NCBI GenBank assembly: GCA_021014325.1
Contig: CM037470.1
Location: 4,553,647-4,617,646, forward strand
DNA length: 64,000 bases
Direction of reading: 5' to 3'
From: Plazaster borealis
Taxonomy: Eukaryota; Echinodermata; Asteroidea; Forcipulatida; Labidiasteridae
Of the stretch, positions 32,581 through 43,447 are shown piece after piece (position 1 is the first letter of the stretch; each line of letters starts with the position of its first letter). The notes under the pieces were generated by a model. The model did no database searches and was not told the origin of the DNA. It saw only the letters and a list, made by a program, of their open reading frames with translations. A program made the translations under genes and the position numbers.

Positions 32581-32954
32581 TTAAAGGCACTGAACACGTT
32601 TGGTAATTGTCAAAGACCAGTGTTCTCACTTGGTGTATCCCAACATATGCATAACATAACCAGCCTGTGAAAATTTGGGCTCCATTGGTCATCGAAGTTG
32701 CAAGAAAATGATGAAAGAAAAAACACCCGTTGTACAAATTTGTGTGCTTTAAGATACAGGAATAAAAACTTCTTGCAAGAAGTTTTTATTATTTTAGTGA
32801 GAAAATTACCTCTTTCTCAAAAACTACGTTACTTCAGAGCGAGTCGCTTCCTACAATGTTTTATACTATCAACAGCTCTCCATTGCTTGTTATTAAGTAA
32901 GTTTTTATGCTAATATTTGTTTTGAGTAATTACAAACGTGTAAGATACCTTTAA
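32581..32954 (+). mobile_element. A-family MITE
   Basis: TTAAAGGCACTGAACACG to GTAAGATACCTTTAA; TTCTTGCAAGAAG centre. It is followed at 33055-33170 by a diverged A-like arm (ATGTGACCCAACATAAAC). Confidence 0.92.
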
Positions 32955-33414
32955 GTGTTTAACGAATGAAACATGGAGCTTACATAGAACATTCTCGAAG
33001 AGTGACACCAGGGCGTACATGTACGGTACATTCTCCCACATTGTTTATTGGCCTTAAGAGCAGGCGGACAACATTGGTATTCTGCACTTTATGTGACCCA
33101 ACATAAACATGAAATAACAAACCTGTGAAAGTTCAAGCTGACTCGGTCGCTGAAAAGGCAGGTTATGTTGGGGACAGCAAGCACCCCTCCCCATGCCCCG
33201 CCCCCTGAGTTCCCACCCTATGTTTTTTTTTCACGGTAGTGCCCAATGTGAAGTTGCATTACGAATTTACAATTTCCTTTGCGCCATTTTCCCTAACATG
33301 TACAGTAAAAATTTGTTGCTGTTCTCGCTCTAGAAACAAGTTCAAGGTCTGGGTATAGTCTGGTTGGCGTAATTGATTTGCAATGGGATGCAACACCATC
33401 CAACCCCAAAAACA

Positions 33415-33590
33415 GGAGCTTCTAGAGGAGATTTCAGGGAGATTTTGCACAACAATCGGGGAGATATTGAGAATTATACATTCAACATAAAGTTTCCATG
33501 ATCAGGGAGATTTTCAAGTTTGTTCATCAGAACATGGAAAGATTGGTTTATTTTCAGGGAACTTTCCGCAGAGTTGGCAGCTGTGCCCTT
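33415..33590 (+). mobile_element. F-family element, left end degraded
   Basis: TTTCAGGGAGATTTTGCAC, AACAATCGGGGAGATATTG, ACATGGAAAGATTGG and GAGTTGGCAGCTGTG in family order. Confidence 0.7.
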
Positions 33591-33634
33591 CTGACTTACA
33601 CCATGGACCCAACGCTAACATTACAGGGTTCAGA

Positions 33635-33902
33635 GCAAAGTCCAATTTTGTAGAGCTGCTCAATCGCAAAGAGTAGCCTCAGCACAACAACATGTTGCTC
33701 ACCAGAATAAGGTTACCAGCCAAACTACCATGTCACATGTAAAATCTGTGACTGGTATTCTGCTGTTGCTCAGCAGAAAATTGCTAAGCATTATTCAGTG
33801 TTGAAGCAGCTCTAAACACAAAATAGTAGCTCAGATCAATCAAACTGATTACCAGAACAAGCTTACCACCCAAAATATCATTCAACTGGTATCCTGCTTT
33901 TT
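33635..33902 (+). mobile_element. D-family MITE plus a second partial copy
   Basis: The first copy covers 33635-33815. It is followed directly by another D left-centre portion (AAAATAGTAGCTCAG to CAACTGGTATCCTGC). Confidence 0.75.
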
Positions 33903-34389
33903 GGGGGGCTTCGAACAAAAATCCACCTGCAACAAAAAGCTTTTGTTGTTCCCCCCTTCTTTTTTAATCTTTAACCTAGATTTCTCCAAGCTGGCTGTTT
34001 TTTCCCTCCAAGCCAGATGTCAAGCTGCATGTCATGCTACCGACATAGATCATTCCTGTCTAGTTAGCAAGTCAAATCTCCCGATGAGGTTGTATGGTGC
34101 GCAGTCAAGTGGGGTGAACCAGACTGCAGGGCGATGTCTCTCTACATGGAGGCATATTCCACATTTTAGATGAGGATTATAACAAAAAAATGGCTATCCA
34201 GCGTCTGGTGTCCAGAATACCCATGCTTTTTAGCCAGTGGGGAATCTGGTTGTCTTTTGAATTTTGGACACCCGACTATATCTATAATTTTAATGATAGA
34301 GATACATTTTGTATGTTTGGCAAAACTCACTCTCTACAAAAGCATCTGGGACTTTAGGGACATCAAAGGTGCAGTGTACAGTGTAAAAG
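33903..34389. other. No supported gene
   Basis: A 90-codon plus frame (33901-34173) lacks splice support. An L-family-like trace (TGTCTTTTGAATTTTGGACA) is at 34251. Confidence 0.3.
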
Positions 34390-34490
34390 GGGGTCCCAAT
34401 TTCATAGAGCTGCTTAAGCACAAAAAGTAGCTAAGCACAACAAAATTATGCTTACAAGAACATGGTTACCAGCCAAACTACTACAGTAGC
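34390..34490 (+). mobile_element. D-family MITE, left half
   Basis: GGGTCCCAATTTCATAGAGC through GGTTACCAGCCAAACTAC; right half absent. Confidence 0.75.
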
Positions 34491-34552
34491 TGTGTTAATC
34501 TGATAGATACAACAAGGAAGGTAGAGCTAGCACTTGGAGACTAACAAATTAT

Positions 34553-34640
34553 ATAACAAAACTGTTTGACCTTTCGTAGCAAGAACTATCTGACGAAGTA
34601 GTTGTTGCTACGAAAGCTCAGGCAGTTTTTGTTATGTAAT
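34553..34640. repeat. Inverted repeat with hammerhead-like core
   Basis: An imperfect long inverted repeat: ATAACAAAACTGTTTGACC, CTTTCGTAGCAA and their inverses. The loop strand contains CTGACGA (34590-34596), a GTAG/CTAC hairpin and GAAA (34612-34615), then GCTC. Confidence 0.5.
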
Positions 34641-35874
34641 TAGTTAGTTCCTTAAGTGCTACCACTACCTTTTCTTTAAAGTATCATAAATTAGTGAGCA
34701 ATTCTGCAGACCGAAATTTCCAATTTATAAAAAAGTTTGACTCACCATTTTTAAATTCCAACTAAAACCCAGCATGTGCCCCAACAGATGTTTGTCACAA
34801 TGATCCTATGGCATACAAAAATATACACCTTTCTACTGAGAGGTAAAAATTACTGAATTCCACATTCCAATGAATATTTCACTTTGTTTCATCTGATGTA
34901 AAAATGCTTCTGCATGCAGTTACGACATTAACTGTTGTTTCTAAAATGTAAAATCTTCACTTGAGTTTCTATACCGATTTTCTTTGATTACAGAAGAGCA
35001 TTAGCACAGTTAACTTTGAGTAACAATTGGTCGGACAAAAACAAGGTAAGAACTTAAAGTGGGGGTTGAGTTATATTTTCTTCATCTGTCATTAAAATAA
35101 AAATGTATTCAAACTCTTTCAGATGTTTTCAGCAGATTTTATTTGACAGCGGAAGAGCTAAATATGAACAGTCAGTCAACTTTTGGTCAACAATTGCTCA
35201 GACAAAAGAACAGGGTAAAACGTTTGGGGTCATTAAAATAATAATTCAAACTCTCTTTGAGATATTTTCAGCGTAGGAAACAATTCAAACCATGGTATTA
35301 ACCAAAAGGGGTCTCTGCGTGGATCTGAAACACCCTGCTCTTGGACAACTTTTACAATATTTTACTTACATGTGTGGATTTTAAAAGCTATCTTTAGAAG
35401 GCATCACAGGTAAATCATTTTGAGGCCCTTCCTTCAATGTGTAGCATTGTTTCCAAATTCTGCCCAAAACTTAATTCAAGGGGGGGGGGGGGGGAAACAG
35501 CCATTGTCTATCATGTAAAATGTGTGTCTAGCCGTGAGCTTGTGGGAGGGGTGGGGAGCCAGACCAATATTGACATTTTGTTTTACAAGGGTTTTTAGTC
35601 TGTACCATACATATGATTTATTTAAATTGAGTTATCGATTTCTCAACCTAACCTATGACTTTTTCTTTTGAAAAATACAAATGTTATTTCAGACCTAATT
35701 TACAAATCTTGTTCATATTAGAGCCGTCGGGGGCGGGGAAGCAGACACCTTACAACTCTTGGACTTGCCCTACAAGTACAACTCCTACTTCTTGAAAACT
35801 ATTCGAAATGTTTTACGCTTTCCTGGGCTAAGTAGGATTTGAAACTTTTCTTGGTGGGAGTACAATCAGGTGAG
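34641..35874. other. No supported feature
   Basis: AT-rich with a 14-G run at 35481-35494. Two TTGGTCNGACAAAA-containing 120-bp stretches at 35000-35060 and 35150-35215 look like an old tandem duplication (shared CAACTTTGAGTAACAATTG-like, ATTGGTCGGACAAAAACA). Confidence 0.35.
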
Positions 35875-36095
35875 GTTTGCGGTGACACCATGCGTACAAA
35901 CTCTTTTGAGTATAGTGTTGGTTCTGAGAAGAACCGGTGGTTTTGACAACTTGACGTTTCGGCTCTGATCGTCTTCAGGAGGTGATCAGAGCATACTGAT
36001 CGAAACGTCAAGTTGTTATCAAACCACCTGTTCTCAGAACAACCACTACTCTAGAGTTTTCACACATGGTGTCACCGGCCACCTCACCTGACTTT
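35875..36095. mobile_element. M-type inverted structure (Penelope-like relic?)
   Basis: GGTGACACCATGCGTACAAA at the left is matched inverted by CATGGTGTCACCGG at the right. Inner arms are CCGGTGGTTTTGACAAC, TTGACGTTTCGG and inverses. The centre carries CTGAAGA (minus) and GAAACGTC on both strands. Confidence 0.55.
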
Positions 36096-36189
36096 CAAAG
36101 GCTCTTTTTTTATCTATGGCTTAGGCTTTGGTCCCATCCGCCCGTTTGAAGCTCTGTACTAAAAGCACAAGTTTTGAAAATAACTGACA

Positions 36190-37612
36190 GAGCCTAAGCA
36201 GGAGCCTAATCAGAAGCCAGGGTTTTGAAAAGGGCCCTAAACTACAAGCCAATCAAAAGCTGTGGTTTCGAAAAGGGCCCTAAACTACAAGCCAATCAGA
36301 AGCTGTGGTTTTGAAAAGGGCCCTAAACTACAAGCCAATCAGAAGCTGTGGTTTTTTGAAAAGGACCCTAAACTACAAGCCAATCAGAAGCTGTGGTTTT
36401 TTGAAAAGGGCCCTAAACTACAAGCCAATCAGAAGCTGTGGTTTTTGAAAAGGGCCCTAAACTACAAGCCAATCAGAAGCTGTGGTTTTTGAAAGGGGCC
36501 CTAAACTACAAGCCAATCAGAAGCTGTGGTTTTTGAAAAGGGCTCTAAACTACAAGCCAATCAGAAGCCGTGGTTTTTGAAAGGGGCTCTAAACTACAAG
36601 CCAATCAGAAGCTGTGGTTTTTGAAAAGGGCCCTAAACTACAAGCCAATCAGAAGCTGTGGTTTTTGAAAAGGGCCCTAAACTACAAGCCAATCAGAAGC
36701 CGTGGTTTTTGAAAAGGGCCCTAAACTACAAGCCAATCAGAAGCTGTGGTTTTTGAAAAGGGCCCTAAACTACAAGCCAATCAGAAGCCGTGGTTTTTGA
36801 AAGGGGCTCTAAACAACAAGCCAATCAGAAGCTGTGGTTTTTGAAAAGGGCCCTAAACTACAAGCCAATCAGAAGCTGTGGTTTTTGAAAAGGGCCCTAA
36901 ACTACAAGCCAATCAGAAGCTGTGGTTTTTGAAAAGGGCCCTAAACTACAAGCCAATCAGAAGCCGTGGTTTTTGAAAGGGGCTCTAAACTACAAGCCAA
37001 TCAGAAGCTGTGGTTTTTGAAAAGGGCCCTAAACTACAAGCCAATCAGAAGCTGTGGTTTTTGAAAAGGGCCCTAAACTACAAGCCAATCAGAAGCTGTG
37101 GTTTTTGAAAAGGGCCCTAAACTACAAGCCAATCAGAAGCTGTGGTTTTTGAAAGGGGCTCTAAACTACAAGCCAATCAGAAGCCGTGGTTTTTGAAAGG
37201 GGCTCTAAACAACAAGCCAATCAGAAGATGTGGTTTTTGAAAAGGGCCCTAAACTACAAGCCAATCAGAAGCAGTGGTATTTGAAAAGGGCCCTAAAAAA
37301 CAAGCCAATCAGAAGCTGTGGTTTTTGAAAAGGGCCCTAAACTACAAGCCAATCAGAAGCTGTGGTTTTTGAAAAGGGCCCTAAACTACAAGCCAATCAG
37401 AAGCTGTGGTTTTTGAAAAGGGCCCTAAACTACAAGCCAATCAGAAGCTGTGGTTTTTGAAAAGGGCCCTAAACTACAAGCCAATCAGAAGCTGTGGTTT
37501 TTGAAAAGGGCCCTAAACTACAAGCCAATCAGAAGCTGTGGTTTTTGAAAAGGGCCCTAAACTACAAGCCAATCAGAAGCTGTGGTTTTTGAAAAGGGCC
37601 CTTAACTACAAG
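36190..37612. repeat. 44-bp satellite, ~31 full units
   Basis: The unit reads CTACAAGCCAATCAGAAGCT then GTGGTTTTTGAAAAGGGCCC TAAA. I count 31 complete CCAATCAGAAG-containing units plus partial ones at each end. A variant with GCCGTGG and GGGGCTCTAAAC recurs about every 4-5 units (units 8, 13, 17 and 22), hinting at segmental amplification. Every unit has a CCAAT pentamer. The 76-codon frame at 36262-36492 is repeat-encoded. Confidence 0.97.
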
Positions 37613-37671
37613 CCATCACTGAGCAATGTTACACGGAAGAATGGAATCTGCACCACTCGCAAATAGCGCAC

Positions 37672-38589
37672 TTAAAGGCAAAGTATACCTTTGGTTATTG
37701 GAACCGCTTCACTGTTTTAATCCTATATAAATGTAGATATCGTCACCGTTTTCACGAAGAGCCACATATCTTAAAATGACAAATATTGATTATTACAAGA
37801 AGGGGCCTTTATCTCAATGAATGCATTTTTGCGTTTTCACAAAGAGCCACCGGCCCAAAAATGCATTGTAATACATTGCAACAAATGTAGGTCAAATCGT
37901 TTTTCCATTTTCACGAAGAGCCACTTATGTCAGCGCGCGCGTGATCACTTGACATTGAGCCCCTTTCCTATGTAAAAACACATTAACCAGTTGGGCGTTT
38001 AAGTAGGTCAACTCACTTTTTAGGTTTCACGAAGAGACACGTATCTTTGACTAATTACTATGGCAATAAGCCAATATATTTTAAGAAATTTGTTATAGTC
38101 AATGGAGAGGTTAAACTTGTACAGAATCATATGAGAGGTTTTTAATTGAAAAACTGTGGCTTTAGTATTGCAGATTTTGAAGTTTTAAGCCAAGCACAGT
38201 GAAAAATGTAAATCTCAATCAAGCGTTTGGACATAAGTGGCTCTTTGTGAAAACGGTGACGATATACATGTCCAATAAAACAAACCTATGAAAATTTCAA
38301 TTCAAAAGCTGGTTGCGTTTTTGAGATATTGCAGAAAATCTGGAACAGTATGTCCACGCAGGAAGAATAATCCATAATTGGAATACACAATCTGAGAAAG
38401 CGTTTCATGTAGAAACGTTTCTCAGATTGAAATGTTTTTTGGAATCCTTCTCTCTAAAACCACATTCCTATGAAGGGAATTGTTTCTCAAAATGTTATAC
38501 ATTATTAACAGCTGCAGTGCTTCTTACTGAGTAAGTTTTTGTGGTCATTAATTTTGTGACTAACTACCAAAGGTATACCCTCCATTTAA
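37672..38589 (+). mobile_element. B-family MITE split by a C element
   Basis: TTAAAGGCAAAGTATACC at the left and GGTATACCCTCCATTTAA at the right. B sequence stops at 37740 (TGTAGATAT) and resumes at 38262 (ATATACATG). The central palindrome is TCTGAGAAA...TTTCTCAGA. Confidence 0.9.
37741..38261 (+). mobile_element. C-family DNA element (521 bp), nested
   Basis: Ends CGTCACCGTTTTCACGAAGA and CTCTTTGTGAAAACGGTGAC G, flanked by ATAT on both sides (37737-37740, 38262-38265). Motif copies lie at 37748-37765, 37833-37850, 37907-37924 and 38023-38040, all direct, plus one inverted in the right end (38237-38254). Interior spacers differ from the 6878-7548 copy; only ends and motifs are conserved. 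Confidence 0.88.
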
Positions 38590-38903
38590 ATCGTCAGGCA
38601 ACAGTGCACAGTTTTTAAATTAACAGCTTCATAAATATGCGGCGAACTTTTACCTGCCAGACTAGACAATAAACTACAAGGTAAAAATGCTATAAAATGA
38701 GTCAGTAAGTTCAGCGATTTCATGCTTGTATATTTCAGCTGTTTTTTTAATTGTTCTTATCCATATGGCAGTGCCGCGTGCAAGGTTGTGAGTAACTGGA
38801 ATGGCCTGCCATGCTCTTTTTAAAGGTATTGTCATACTTTGATAATTATCCCCCCCCCCCCCAAAAAAACAAAAAAAATTTAAAAATTAAAAAAAAAAAT
38901 TAT
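38590..38903. other. No gene; C and A runs
   Basis: 14-C run at 38850-38863 followed by A-rich sequence. Confidence 0.4.
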
Positions 38904-39090
38904 TGGGCGTGTCGTGGCCGAGCGGATAAGAACACCGAACTCAAGCTCTGGTGTTTCTGATCAGTCAGTAGTGTGTGGGAATCCCAGTCGTGACACTTGT
39001 GTGTTGTAAGACAGCACACTTAACACATGCTTTCTTCGGATGGGACGTAACGCCGTGGTCCCGTGTACTAGAGGACTGGTGTAAAGAAAA
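38904..39090 (+). mobile_element. S1 SINE
   Basis: Head GGCGTGTCGTGGCCGAGCGG with loop CTCAAGC. Body to CGGATGGGACGTAACGCCG, then truncated. Confidence 0.8.
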
Positions 39091-39429
39091 AAGAAAGAGA
39101 GAGAACACTTATGAAGAGTAGGGTTTAAGTTTCTGGTGTTTCTGGTTCACACCCTTATTTACAGGTTTCATTTACTTTTCAGGCTTGCAGCTACAGTGAT
39201 TAAGTTCTGTATGAGGTTTCCTTGTTTCTTGGTTATAATATATAATAATAATAATAATAATAATAATCCAAAAGCATACTTGTATAAAGATGGTAATGGT
39301 AGTATAAGCATCTTGTGAAATTATTTCATCTGAAATGCCCCCGTTGATTAGAAAACCTGATTAGAAAGTATGAATTTGAACCTCCAAGGCGAGTTTTGGA
39401 GATTCAAAATTTCTGTGTGTCCGTTTGCG
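39091..39429. other. No gene; ATA microsatellite
   Basis: (ATA)n at 39238-39268; otherwise unassigned. Confidence 0.4.
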
Positions 39430-39483
39430 AGCGCTGCAGCCAGAGCTTGCGTACGGTGCTCTTATCCACTCGGCCATGAGGGG
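39430..39483 (-). repeat. tRNA-Leu-like fragment
   Basis: The minus strand reads CATGGCCGAGTGGATAAGAG, CACCG and GCAAGCTCTGG; the B-box half is missing. Confidence 0.5.
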
Positions 39484-40044
39484 TTGGCTCTGGGGAAAAA
39501 TGTGCTGATTTGTGCACATTTCTACTCCAAAATTGACTCCCAAAATGGTGGACAGGATTGGCGCGTGTAGGTGCTTTGCGCGTGTAGGTGCTTTGCGCGT
39601 TGTGCATGGGGGTCTATACCAGTAGAAAATATTATGGGCATTTTGGGAGGCCCTTCAGGTGTGAAAAGTACAAGCACTAAAAGAAGATTGATCTCATTTG
39701 TCTTTTGGGTAAAACTATACTTCGATACTCAAAAGAATTCAAAGATGTTTATCAATATTTGAACATACTTTTTAAATAAAGATTTTACAATGGAATTGCA
39801 AAAGACCGCCGGACTTCCGGTCGTGAATTTACTGGCCTGGCGCTAAAATCTTTAGCCTCGAGCCAGTGTAAACTTTGCGCTGTAATGGTGCTGGTACCAC
39901 ATTACCTGAAATTTATTGGGGGTTTTCTTCTGGAATGCCATCTTCAAAAACAAAACAAAAATGTCTAAATCATATCTGATTATCTGATTTAAGAAGTCCT
40001 TAGTTTATAGGATTTGAGGCATTGCATGGTGAAGTATCAATATA
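39484..40044. other. No gene; I-family fragment
   Basis: An I-type end (CGCCGGACTTCCGG, TTACTGGCCTGGCGCTAAAA) is at 39805-39885. A 19-bp GCGCGTGTAGGTGCTTT pair is tandem at 39559-39596. Confidence 0.45.
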
Positions 40045-40605
40045 TATTTGGTTTGCGGTAACACAACGTATAATCTACTTGCTAGGTAGATTTCGTTCTT
40101 TGAGAACTTGTCTTGCTTATTATTCTACTGCCGCAGAGTAGAATATTCGGAACAAACATGTATTATAATGGACAAACATGTATTACACTCTTCAGTCTCC
40201 TGACGATGACTAGAGCAAGCTAGTCGAAACGTTGAGACCTATTTAGACTCACTCCGCGGCAGTGTAGTTATTAACAAGAAGTCCCCCCCGATCCTCATAG
40301 CGAAAGTAGTAGTCCCGCCCGATTTCCTACCTCCTGCATGCCCAGGTAGTAGTTAGTAAGAAGGACAGTTCTTTTCAGAACTGAGAAGTCTCCCAAATTC
40401 CAAATATTCTACTCTGCGGCAGTAGAATAATAAGCAAGACAAGTTCTCATAGAACAAAATCTACCTAGCAAGTAGATTTAAGAACTGAGAAGTCTCTTCC
40501 GAATTCTGAATACTCTACTCTGCGGCAGTAGAATAATAAGCAAGACAAGTTCTCAAACAACAAAATCTACCTAGCAAGTAGGTATACCTGGTGTTACCGC
40601 AAAGT
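40045..40605. mobile_element. M element: inverted/tandem arms, Penelope-like relic
   Basis: The left arm (GCGGTAACACAACG, ATCTACTTGCTAGGTAGATT, GAGAACTTGTCTTGCTTATT, CTACTGCCGCAGAGTAG) is repeated inverted twice at the right as tandem ~105-bp units (40376-40480, 40481-40585). The middle holds a CTGACGA...GAAACGTT hammerhead-like motif. Mixed inverted and tandem end copies are typical of Penelope-like elements; no reverse transcriptase remains. Confidence 0.55.
40195..40237 (+). ncRNA. Hammerhead-ribozyme-like core
   Basis: GTCTC (40195-40199), CTGACGA (40200-40206), a 6-bp hairpin GACTAG/CTAGTC, GAAA (40226-40229), CGTT and GAGAC (40233-40237). GTCTC and GAGAC could form stem I, and ACGT is self-complementary as in dimeric minimal hammerheads. 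One unpaired U at 40207 departs from the consensus, so activity is uncertain. Confidence 0.35.
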
Positions 40606-40657
40606 CCTTAGTTTTTTCTGAAAATCACTTTTCACATGTCGATTGTAACAAACCAGT

Positions 40658-40800
40658 GGTCGATTTCACAAACCCCTAAGATTCATCTTAAGATGAGTTG
40701 TCAGTATTACCATGGTTGTTTGTATTGTGGCATCGCACTTTGCTTAGCAATTAAGATTGATTTAGACTTGAAATCAATCTTAACTCTTTGTGAAAATCAA
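40658..40800. mobile_element. P-family inverted-repeat element
   Basis: GGTCGATTTCACAAAC and CTTTGTGAAAATCAAGCC are imperfect inverted ends, with internal AAGATTGATTT/AAATCAATCTT. Confidence 0.6.
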
Positions 40801-40912
40801 GCCCTGGACTGTCCGGAAGAATGACATCTTCAATTTGCACACTAACAAGAAACAAGTGGATAAACACAATAGAGTCGATCAAAAGCAATGTCCAACAAAA
40901 AGTGTTTGGATT

Positions 40913-41123
40913 TTAATGGTAAAGAGTTCCAGAGTTTGGGAGTGGATACTGAAAAGGCACGATTACCAGAGGATGTGGTTGTGTTAGGGACAGCTTGAAG
41001 AAGTTTATTTGGTATATAAGGTGAGAGCAGTTCCTTGGTGGTTCTTTGTCATTCATAGCTCTCCATGCGAGCAATATAATTTTGAAGTAAATTCCTTGAC
41101 AGACTGGAAGCCAGTGAAGTTGT
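40913..41123 (-). pseudogene. LINE (L2/CR1-like) ORF2 fragment
   Basis: The minus frame reads QLHWLPVCQGIYFKIILLAW and then RAMNDKEPPRNCSHLIYQI. LHWLPVxxRIxFKIxLLxxKA is a hallmark downstream of the reverse-transcriptase domain in L2/CR1 LINEs. The A element at 41124 abuts it. Confidence 0.65.
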
Positions 41124-41492
41124 TTAAAGGCACTGAACACATTTGGTAATTGTCAAAGACCAGTATTCTCACTTGGTGTATCCCAACATATGCATAAAAT
41201 AACAAACCTGTGAAAATGTGGGCTCCATTGGTCATCGAAGTTGCAAGAAAATGATGAAAGAAAAAACACCCTTGTTTTACAAATTTGTGTGCTTTCAGAT
41301 AGGAATAAAAACTTCTTGCAAGAAGTTTTTATGATTTTAGTGAGAAATGACCTCTTTCTCAAAAACTACGTTACTTCAGAGGGAGTCGTTTCCTACAATG
41401 TTTTATACTATCAACAGCTCTCCGTTGCTTGTTACCAAGTAAGTTTTTATGCTCATATTTGTTTTGAGTCATTATGTGTACGATACCTTTAA
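41124..41492 (+). mobile_element. A-family MITE
   Basis: TTAAAGGCACTGAACAC to TGTACGATACCTTTAA; TTCTTGCAAGAAG centre. Confidence 0.92.
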
Positions 41493-43059
41493 AGAAAAGT
41501 ATAAGAATCAAAATTAAAAAATACTAAGGCCTTTGATTTGTTTCAAGAGAATTAAAATTCTTCAAATACCGAAGAACAGAGACCATCAAATCGCTTTTGC
41601 TTATTCTGATTGCCGCTATCAAAATAAGCAAGTCTACCAGACACGATATTTGACCTTGGGGGAAAAAAGTAGGCACATTTTTTTGTTGAGCACAAGAGCT
41701 CACCTACTTGTTCATTATGGTATGGGGGGTTTACCAGACTTTTCAGGCTATTTAATCCCAGTTTTTCTGATTTTTCCAAGAGCAACAAAAAAAGGGAAAT
41801 CAGACCAGTAGGCAGAATATTATGCCTGGTTTACCGACATACACAAAATAGATATTTTCACTAAAACGGGACTTTCAAATTTGATGAAATTATTGATAAT
41901 AATAATGAGTATTTATATAGCGTCTTTAGTAAGATCAAACCGCTTCAAAGTGAAACTAGGACATAAACAGAAGCTAAACAGAAATAGAAAAGAGGAAATT
42001 TTGAGATTTTCAAAATTATTCAAAACTGGAGGATGGGAATAAGTCTAGTTTTCCACTAAAAAACAATGAATAATTTGTTATCCCTTCAAACCAAACTTCC
42101 ATTTCTTCTTCAATAATTCCCAGACACTGGATTGCATCTCCCCCTCCCCCCACCCCAAACCCACGGCCTCTTGACCTAAATGGAACCACATTTACCCATC
42201 CATGGAGCTTGTACATAGACATAATAATTCAATAGCAGCGCGCCTCTGTATAGTGTATATATTCACGTAGGATTCCCTCCACCCCCCTTTGTAGGGCCCC
42301 TCTAGTTGACCCAGACACTATAATCACCTGACCGTTGTGCATATGATTAACAATCGACCTTTGAGATTTTAACACTTCATACACCTACAACAGTCCCTGT
42401 GTGTCTAGATTAATACTATTCATTACACAGAGAGAGAGGAAAAAAATATATATCAAATTCAAAGTAACGACCTACTACACCCTAAGAATTAAAATAGCTA
42501 TCTCTCGCCCTTCTTCAGAAAAAATTCAAAAAAATCCTAGCCGATGAAGAATTTGAAAATAATTTCCCCACAGTCGGCATTATTTATAACGTCCAATCAA
42601 TATGGAATATAAGAGAATTCGGTTCTATATAGCCAGAGTAATATGTCTCCTTGTCTGTGGCCGAGTATTAACAATATTGTGTACAAAGGGTTGCACCACT
42701 TTTTGAGACAGGGGTGTTCCAGACAGCGATGTATGTGAAGGGTGATGCTCAGTTGAATAAATAATGAACAAAGCAAAGACTTTGGGACAATATTCTGGCA
42801 AAATTTGAAGAATGTGCATTTACCACGCTATACAAAATTATCATAAGTCAGTTAGAATGAACAAGACTGTCCATTTATTGAAGTTTTATACTTCTGTGAT
42901 TTCCGGACGAGGAATCTATGGATCTAACAAGATATTTGAACAGGAAACAAAATAATAAATACAAATAAAACGCATCTGGAAAAAAACAAACGGTTAAAAA
43001 AAGGTCGCACCTATCTTAACGCCTTCTAAATTTAAATTGTGGTTCATCACTGATTATGG
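41493..43059. other. No supported gene
   Basis: The minus-oriented retroelement tail AATAATAATGAGTATTTATA is at 41897-41920. A frame at 41552-41788 resembles the minus-strand frame at 13085-13336 (both contain LNSLK), pointing to a shared unclassified repeat. 42.2-43.0 kb is unassigned. Confidence 0.35.
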
Positions 43060-43447
43060 TTAAAGGTATTGGACAAGTTTGGTAATTGTCAAAGACCAGT
43101 GTTCTCACTTGGTGTATCCCAACATATGCATAAAATAACAAGCCTGTCAAAATATGGGCTCAATTGGTCATCGAAGTTGCAAGAAAATAATGAAAGAAAA
43201 AACACCCTTGTTGCGCAAATGTGTGTGCTCTCAGATGCCTAAAAAAAGGCTTCAGGCCTGAAGTCTTTTTCAGATTCAAATATTTTAGTGAGAAATTAAC
43301 CTCTTTCTCAAAAACTACGTTACTTCAGAGGGAGTCGTTTCTCACAATGTTTTATACTATCAACAGCTCTCTGTTGCTCGTTACCAAGGATTGTTTTTAT
43401 GCTAATATATATTTTGAGTATTTACCAAAAGTGTCCAGTGCCTTTAA
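43060..43447 (+). mobile_element. A-family MITE, TCAGGCCTGA centre
   Basis: TTAAAGGTATTGGAC to CCAGTGCCTTTAA; the central palindrome is GGCTTCAGGCCTGAAGTC. Confidence 0.9.

Noticed and set aside
36262..36492. 76-codon open frame
   Set aside because: It is a translation of the 44-bp satellite; 44 is not a multiple of three and the frame simply survives a few units.
36190..37612. CRISPR-like array
   Set aside because: Units are directly adjacent with no unique spacers and the genome is eukaryotic.
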